A DNA stretch of 64,000 nt, taken from positions 434,001-498,000 of the forward strand of contig CAJQUN010000058.1 of NCBI GenBank assembly GCA_907163345.1. Reading direction: 5' to 3'. The first letter of the stretch is position 1. Every line of letters starts with the position of its first letter. Positions 57,089 to 64,000 of the stretch are shown piece by piece. This DNA is from Haberlea rhodopensis (Eukaryota > Streptophyta > Magnoliopsida > Lamiales > Gesneriaceae). Made by a program: the position numbers and the translations under genes. The notes beneath the pieces were generated by a model, which saw nothing but the letters and a program-made list of their open reading frames with translations, searched no databases and had not been told where the DNA came from.

Positions 57089-58910
57089 GGATATCTACAA
57101 TATAAATATGCAAAATAAGTTTATGATTTTAATCATTTAATATGGTCTTATATTAAATGACACTCCCACTATTTTGTTTAAAATTATCAACCTCGAAACT
57201 ATTAGTGGGCCAAGATCCATATTTCACTTAATCTTGAGTTAGCTTTGGCTAATCGCCCAAGACTCGGTTATTTAGGTAGACAACACTTTGTCAATTACAT
57301 CACATGTAATTCTTGGATGGTTGGACGAACAACACTTTGTTCAAATTCATCTAATGAATTATTATCCAACCCCATGCCTCTAGGTTCCCAATCCTATTGG
57401 GATAACACTAGTTAAGTCGAACCCAATTTAAAATAACACGGATATCACTATTATCCTTTCGCGCCTTACTAAGATTTTCACGGTACTTTGCTTTGGCAAC
57501 CCCACACATGTTCAATCGAAGTCTTGACGAGTATTTTTAATTGGAAGGCATCTTAAACTTAATATTATAGAGGGTTTTATTGATCTCATGATTTTATTAA
57601 TATTGAAAATATGTCCCTTACATATATGAATATATACATATCTACATATATATATAGGCATCAATATTAAATAAAACAGTAAACATGCATCTCATACATC
57701 AACATAAAGTAAACGTGACATGGTTATAGCCCCCAACTAAAGATTTCTCAAGCCAATGAGAAAATCTAAAAAGTCAACCTAAGGGTAACTTCTCCAAGCA
57801 CCTCTTTGGCTCCCTTTTGTGAATGGCCTTCTCATCCGGCACCATGGTCCATCTTCATTGATCTCCATCAATAATACTCTAACTAAACTATATAATAATT
57901 ACATGATTTAGAGAATTCCTCGAGTTACATTCGAGGGGGAGCATAGGGGAGGGAATACATTCAGAAAAATAGAGAAGGCACGACTCGCTGGTCGTATTAA
58001 ATTACAACCATTCACAAAATCTTATCTAATAGGTCATAGGGCTATAACCATGCACCGTGCTCAAACAACACATAAAACATGCTATAACAATTAATGAATT
58101 AAATTCTAAACATTTTAAAATTTAATTCCAATAAAACTGTAAAATAAAATTTTTTGGAAAATTATCGTACGCTTGGGACATCACATGCCACGAAACTAAA
58201 TGCGACTCAAAACATGAGCCAAATGGGTCCGAACCATCTAACCACACGGCTGGACCATGCATGGGCCTAGGGTTTGAAACCCTAGCCCAAGTCACGGTCC
58301 AAAGCCGTGTGACCATGCGGCGCCGCTAGGGTTCCAAAACCCTAGCCATGACTTGCGCCGTTTTGATGTCTATCGAGCCACATGGTTCGAAAATCTTAGC
58401 CACATGCCACGGTCCAACCATGCACGATTCATGACGGTGGCGGCTCGACCATCTCGAGCCAATGGGTTCGAAAAACCCTAGCTCTCACGTGGAAGTAGCC
58501 GTCAACCCTCATATTTCCGTGGACCATGATCGAACCATCTTGCATGGTTTCAAAAACTTATCGAGCCAAAAGAGTTCCAAACTCTAGCCATGTTTCGACA
58601 CCTCCATGCACAAACATGAGCCGCAACGGCTAGACCATCTCGAGCCAAGGGTTCGAAAACCTAGCCCTCATGTGGCCGCCGTGGGTCAATGTGATGGTGG
58701 TGGCCGAACCATCAAGCTATGGGCTCGGTTTTGCGCCTTCATGTATCGTATACAATAAACTTCAATTATATCAAATATAATTTTATGATAATTTCACAAA
58801 CTCGATTTACTCATATCATATATGATTATATAAAGTTTTATAGCATGCAATATAAATCTAAATATGATTAAACAATTAACCACATAATTTGCGATATGAG
58901 CTTTGTACAC
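57089..58910 (-). other. Untranslated leader of copia copy 2 with AAACCCTAG / TTCGAACC repeats
   Basis: Counterpart of 21779-23617. Repeats of the telo-box AAACCCTAG and GGTTCGAA lie at about 58210-58700. Confidence 0.8.
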
Positions 58911-58923
58911 GGCTCTGATACCA
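58911..58923 (-). promoter_or_regulatory. Primer binding site of copia copy 2
   Basis: Minus-strand TGGTATCAGAGCC, one base from the LTR end TTACTTACA; initiator tRNA-Met type. Confidence 0.9.
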
Positions 58924-58924
58924 C

Positions 58925-60409
58925 TGTAAGTAATCCAACGAGCATACAACGCAGCGGAATAATAAAATTTAGATTACTAAAACCGCGGATCTATACAAAG
59001 GGTTCATATCGGAATAGAGATAATAAGAGTCTCACCCTTGTAGCGTGTTTGATGCAGAATCCTCGTTGTAGCACCACTCGTCACAAACAAAAGTTTGCAC
59101 CTTTGTCTCTACGGTATCCACACGATCAAATCGAAAAGGGGATTTAAGGACAAGTTGCTAGACTCGTTCTTAAACCAGAACAATAACCACACATGATTCT
59201 AAATCAAATGAAGATGGCCGGAAACACAAAATGACCAAAGGTGGCGGCGGTTAGGTCACGGCTTTGTGGTGGCCGAGAGCTTCAAGCTTTGTGTGGCTAG
59301 GTTATGTGATATAAATTGTCTCAAACAATTAATTATAACCTTGTATTTATATTATAAGATTTAATTAAGGTTCAAGACTTTCTTAAAGTCTCATGGGCCC
59401 AAACCCATGATTTAATTAAATCCTTATAATCATTTAATTAAGACTCTTCTTAATTAATTAATTCATCCAATGAATTTAATTTCCCTTTATCGATTTAATC
59501 TTTTGTGCGACCCGATAGGATCTTGTAATGTTGGCAGTGACATAAAATCTCATTTTATATCACAAGCAATGAGCGGTATCTAGCAACACATCAAGGCTAC
59601 TCAAATTACAAGAATGTCATTGACTCGACATAACCTTAGAACTTGTGATAATATTAACCATGTAACTTAATCCATTTGTCCATGTGTTTAGATTGAACAC
59701 GAGTCATGGAATAGTAATACTCGTATATTCAATCTCTATTTCTTGATCCCCAAGTAGAACTAGAATAAACGAATAAGCTCGATATCACATATCGACTCAT
59801 TCGAGCACGGCCATGTATTTTAGTCTTACTTGATCAAGGGCCCAAACACTTCTCCTGTTATATAGGAGGGACAAATCCTATCTTGATCAATCAACATCCC
59901 TCTACATAATTCGTAGTGTATCCAATAGCTGCCTTTATAGTTTACCCTGTTACAGGTAACGTTTGACAATATCAAGATACATAACTCCTTATGTTGGGAT
60001 CTCTGATGATCTCAAGTCGTAAGGATTACATACATTATTATCACTATGAGAATTGCTTATGACACTCATATAATTATCCATGTAGCATTCTCATGGTGCA
60101 TCTGTCCAGTACATTGTTCTCTAACATGTACCCATGTGTTGATTTGATATCTCATATCCATGAATTAATTCATCAATCAAAATATACTAGTCTCAATGTG
60201 TTATCATTATCCTGATTTATGATAATACTTGACTAGGGACACTCTTTAAGAATAATACAATATTATTCTAAGGACATTAACTTATATATCAATTCATATT
60301 ACACAGATATTCGAATAATATATAATAATGATTTGCCATTTATAAAATCATAATACATTGTATGTCATAAACAATCATCTAATGACATGTCTTAGGGCAT
60401 ATCCCAACA
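58925..60409 (-). repeat. 5' LTR of copia copy 2
   Basis: 1,485 bp, TGTTGGGATATGCCC to GGATTACTTACA on the minus strand. Followed on the right by the target duplication AGGGT. Confidence 0.95.
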
Positions 60410-60414
60410 AGGGT

Positions 60415-61050
60415 GACACAGTTGATGAACTTGACATTAATTTTTGGACCAAGATTTGTTTGGAGGTTACTTCAAAATAGAATTCCAACAAAAATGAATC
60501 TTGAAAAAAAGAAGTTTACTCGGACTTCAAGAGTCATTACTATGCATGTTTGCAATGAGGTTGAAGAAGATATTGAGCATTTGTTCTTTACTTGTAAAAA
60601 ATGCTTATGATTTATTGTTGGATTGGTTATTTGATGCAATATAGGACATTTTTTAATCATGGTATGAAGTCATGGTTCATCTTGTGGTTGTTAGAATACT
60701 CTGTGGTTTATTATTAATTGTTATCTCTTATTAAAAGCGTTTCGATTCCTTCGTGGATAAGATTTCTAGCTCCTTCATCTTCTTCTTTTTGGGTTTGCTT
60801 GTGTCTTCTTCTCCACTTTCATGTTGACCTTATCTGGTTATTTTGTTCTTCCTTTGGTCATGGTGGTGATTCTTTATCACGGTCGGTGGTTGTGGTGAGT
60901 TTCATTCCCCTGCTCGATTTGGTTGCAAGGGTCGTTCGGTCCAAAAGCGCAGCTCTGCAGCCTCCTGTTCGGGTAGGTTCCCTACAAGCCAACTGTTGGC
61001 TATATGATTTGTACACCCATATGTAAAACATGATTTATTCAATTAATGAT
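60415..61050 (+). pseudogene. 3' fragment of a LINE ORF2 (RT zinc-binding domain)
   Basis: The reading 60413-60610 contains FVWRLLQNRIPTKMNL and CNEVEEDIEHLFFTC, the pattern of the zf-RVT domain at the C-terminus of plant LINE reverse transcriptases. A second frame (60718-61026) is of unknown identity and may be the remaining ORF end plus 3' region. No upstream RT is visible because copia copy 2 inserted just before it; nothing left of 45993 looks like the missing part. Confidence 0.65.
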
Positions 61051-62200
61051 ATTTTTATGGCACCTTTTTATATGTATACCCATGAAAGATGCATAGATAA
61101 AGACCTTGAGATTACTATAGTCCATGGAAATGTGATTGTACAATTGTTGGCAATCATGAAATACATTCACCAGTGACTATAATCTTCAAACTTGTTCCTG
61201 GTCGATGAGCAGCGTCATAAGAAGGATACAAACACGTTTCGCTTGAGACCAATATTCATGATGTGTCATTGTTGCATTTCATCAGCACTAATGTAGAGAC
61301 ATCTGCAGCATATGAATAGGTGCTCATAGGATGAGTTTACTGAACAACTCTCACCCTAAAATCTCTAAGTGGTTCCCACAGATCGAGTAGCGAATTTAAA
61401 GTTACAGTTGTACACCATTAATCCTCAAGACCCAAAACGTCATTGTAACTCTATTCGATGAGCACTGCACTGTGACTTGTTTTCCAATCCCTAGAGGATC
61501 ATAAAGGTGGCAACGTTCGGTGTTGATGTAAGTCAAACATGAGCTTGTGCATTGGTGTTGGGTATTCGCCGCTCGCATATGTGCGTGGATGTCATATGTG
61601 TTCTGTAAAGTTAATAACCCAAGGAGTCTCTGGCCAGAGCAATATATATGTTTTAGAAGAAAGAGTTCCTCTAGTTACATATGGACTGGGTATGATACTT
61701 TAGAATATTCACATAGTTATTGTATTTATATTGGGTCTCGATTGACCAAAATCCCAAGATCTGATCGGGACATATGAGTTGAAAGATAGTATTGTACGAT
61801 AATTGTAATTGAAGATTCTTGCAGGCACTATCAGTTTGAATCTAGGGGATCGTGACTCGTTGTTGCTAGGCGCTAATCACGATTCATTGGGTTAAACAGA
61901 AATATGATTTTGGATGTCGATAACTAAAAGAGTTTAATTGATCGATAGGGGCACATAAGGGTATGCCTGAAAAATAGCAAATGAGTTTATCTATAAAAAC
62001 ACAAGGAGTTGTGATCACATGTCTAGCATACACCTGAACTATTGAGGGTCACACAAATACCGGTCAAGTTCTACCCTAACAGTATACTTAAATTCAAGGA
62101 GATGACTGAAATGAAAAATGAGTTTAATATGATTAAGCGTTTAACAAGATAATTAAATTCAAGGAGTTGGATTTAATGATGTGAAACTTAATATGACTAA
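61051..62200. other. Sequence without recognised gene
   Basis: Only ORFs of fewer than 80 codons without known patterns. No inverted or direct terminal repeats recognised. Confidence 0.55.
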
Positions 62201-62213
62201 GTGTCAAGCTTAT

Positions 62214-62313
62214 TGACAACAAGGCTTTGGCCTAGTGGTTGTTATCTATTTGTCAATGTAAGAGGTCTCGGGTTCGAGTCCTTCCCCCTCCCCTAATTTT
62301 TTTTTTAAAAAAG
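62214..62313 (+). mobile_element. tRNA-derived SINE, 100 bp
   Basis: RNA polymerase III boxes are visible: A box TGGCCTAGTGG (62228-62238) and B box GGTTCGAGTCC (62271-62281). A T/A-rich tail follows. Perfect 13-bp duplications GTGTCAAGCTTAT border it (62201-62213 and 62314-62326), as made by LINE-driven insertion. It does not fold as a complete tRNA, so it is not a tRNA gene. Confidence 0.88.
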
Positions 62314-62326
62314 GTGTCAAGCTTAT

Positions 62327-64000
62327 AATATAAATTATAAGCTGATTTTAATAATTTGCATGAAAATTGAGTACCATATTGGAAAATTTACCATTTATGG
62401 AAAGTTACCATTTTGGGAAAGTTACTATTGTCAGAAAAATCTTGAAAATTGTATATATATTATAGTCGTAGTAACAAGCTCCAGATGTTCGTCATGAAAA
62501 TAAATTCGATTTAATTTTCTAGATTATGGTTTGTGAGATGCAACTAATTTTATGTATAGTATATTATATAATTTCTCGTGAGACCCGCTAAACGTAATAA
62601 ATAAAAAAATAAAAAATAAAAGGAAGACTTGATCGTGAATTTATTGGAATTCACAAGAAAAACAGCTGGCCAATAATTATTATTTTTAGGCCACCGACAG
62701 ATGTAAAATAAAAACAAGGAGTGTGAGAGGCAACTTCTTGATTTTTTTTTCATTCAGAAGAGTGTGCGAAAATGGAGAGAGGATTTTGAGAGAAAATTCT
62801 CAATTTCATTCTTGTATTTAGCCGTATGCTTTCAATTTAGAAGCAATTGTTGCTTCAATTTTCCATGCCAATTCAACAATCTGCATATCATTGAGACCAT
62901 GGTTTCATAATGATATTAGATATATTGTTTGAAAATTCAAATTAGTGTCTAGTGCCAATAATTCCGAGGCAGAACCGGGAGGTTGGTGGACCGGATTTTG
63001 GAGGTTTGTGATCAACCGGAGCTGTCAACCAAAGCGATCAACAAGGGACATGACCGGTGATCCATCCATGACTTAAAGTCATGAGGTATAGTTCTAAAGG
63101 CCCTATAAATGATTAAATAGTAGGAATTAAAGCAAACCGGTTGCCTCGGCGGCCTCGCCCCGAAAATTTTAAGTTCTGCTACCTGTAGGTGTCAGGAGTC
63201 AGGGTACACCAACAATGGTACCAGATTCTGGCCTGGCTTTAATTCATATGATTTTTTTCGTTTTGACGTTCAATAATGAATTTTATTCAATCCTACTAAG
63301 TATATATGATTTTTTTTTAGAAATTATCAGAGTCTGAAAAATATAAAATTTGTTAAAATGAGGTTTAATCGATGATCCAAATTCTGGTACACCCCGAAAA
63401 TTGTTTCCGGCTTATTGTCGGTTGTGCCACCGTCAGTTAGAAGGCAATTGTTTCAATTATGTTCTGGTTTGTGGCCCTACTCAATAATAATAATAAATAA
63501 AATAAAATAAAAATTTGATTTTAAAATTTTGATTGTTTTCTGCCGACATTGCATTTACAATTCTGAATTGTATTTGCTTAGGGGCCCGTTTATGGGGTCG
63601 CTAGTGGGGCCCATGTGTGGGGAAGCTAATGGGGCCCACTTGTGGCACTTGAGGCCCACCTGTACAAAAATAATATAAATTTTCGGCGAGTTTGGATATA
63701 GTGCGGATGTTAATTTCTGAAATCATTAGTCTCAAAATTTAATTTATTAAAAATATGATTTTTAATATATTAAGTGTAAAATAATGATTTTATTAATTAA
63801 TTAAATTGATTAAATGAAAAGTAAATAAAAGTGTTTTATTGAATTTGTTAATCTTATTTTTTTAATTAATAATATGATTAGTGGGACTCAATTGAATAAA
63901 TTAGTTATATCTGTGTTGATTACATATGGTGTAATTGGTATGTACGATTTAATTACATTTGATGTAGTTAATGGATTAATTTAATTACATACGATGTGAT
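62327..64000. other. AT-rich sequence without recognised gene
   Basis: Holds a GGGGCCC-rich patch (63580-63655) with three TGGGCC-type words, and a run of TTAATTACAT...GATGT repeats at the very end (63920-64000). No coding region recognised. Confidence 0.5.

Larger units (their letters stand above)
45999..60409 (-). mobile_element. Ty1/copia retrotransposon (copy 2), with nested Tekay element and rearranged 3' half
   Basis: Same family as 20275-38987, opposite strand. 5' LTR 58925-60409, primer site 58911-58923, leader, gag-pol to 54164. 3' LTR 45999-47483. The duplication AGGGT borders the outer sides (45994-45998 and 60410-60414). The RT second half, RNase H and polypurine tract are missing; a Tekay chromovirus (47497-54158) occupies the gap. 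Between the left LTR and the Tekay sequence lies AGGGTGACACAGTTG, otherwise found only right of the element. Confidence 0.92.

Noticed and set aside
62221..62290. Possible tRNA gene (A and B boxes)
   Set aside because: No cloverleaf with acceptor stem; bordered by 13-bp duplications and an A/T tail, so it is a SINE.

Overview
This is a piece of a plant nuclear genome, most likely a eudicot. It is AT-rich and intron-bearing, and it is dominated by LTR retrotransposons stacked inside one another. I saw no rRNA genes, no functional tRNA genes, no CRISPR arrays and no prokaryotic-type operons. Only one ordinary host gene is evident: a xylulose kinase (FGGY family) on the minus strand, running from a start codon at 8207 to beyond the left window edge.

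Layout. 1-8207: nine visible exons of the xylulose kinase. Its fourth intron (877-6593) is expanded to 5.7 kb by a decayed Ty3/gypsy element (1087-5818, target duplication CAATA), which itself holds two TIR-type DNA elements, and by a Tourist-like MITE; a hAT-type MITE sits in intron 3. 8590-9800: tandem duplication, (TA)n microsatellite and a long foldback palindrome. 11207-15963: probable solo gypsy LTR holding a minisatellite, into which a 3-kb hAT transposon with a broken transposase inserted (8-bp duplication CTCAACGG).

16371-42.4 kb: an endogenous caulimovirid (plant pararetrovirus) about 7 kb long. Its order is primer site, coat-like region with zinc finger, movement protein, protease, RT/RNase H, downstream ORF, promoter. 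It carries many stops and frameshifts. It is split at a GAAGT duplication by an 18.7-kb Ty1/copia insertion (20275-38987, plus strand), which is itself split at a CAAAA duplication by a 9.9-kb Athila-type Ty3/gypsy element (24968-34851, minus strand).

43.1-61 kb: a hAT-like MITE and a deleted copia relic. A second copy of the same copia family follows in opposite orientation (45999-60409, AGGGT duplication), with a Tekay/Del chromovirus inserted in its RT. The left side of that nest has been rearranged: the 3' half of the copia pol and most of one Tekay LTR are missing, and a 15-bp copy of the downstream flank has appeared next to the left copia LTR. 60.4-64 kb: a fragment of a LINE reverse-transcriptase zinc-binding domain, a tRNA-derived SINE with perfect 13-bp duplications, and otherwise unassigned AT-rich sequence.

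Function: apart from the kinase, nothing here appears to be a working gene. All element ORFs are interrupted. The main interest is the pararetrovirus with its coat-before-movement-protein order, the insertion chronology, a palindromic GCGATCGATCGC array shared by LTRs of two different gypsy lineages, and the repair-like junction in the second copia.
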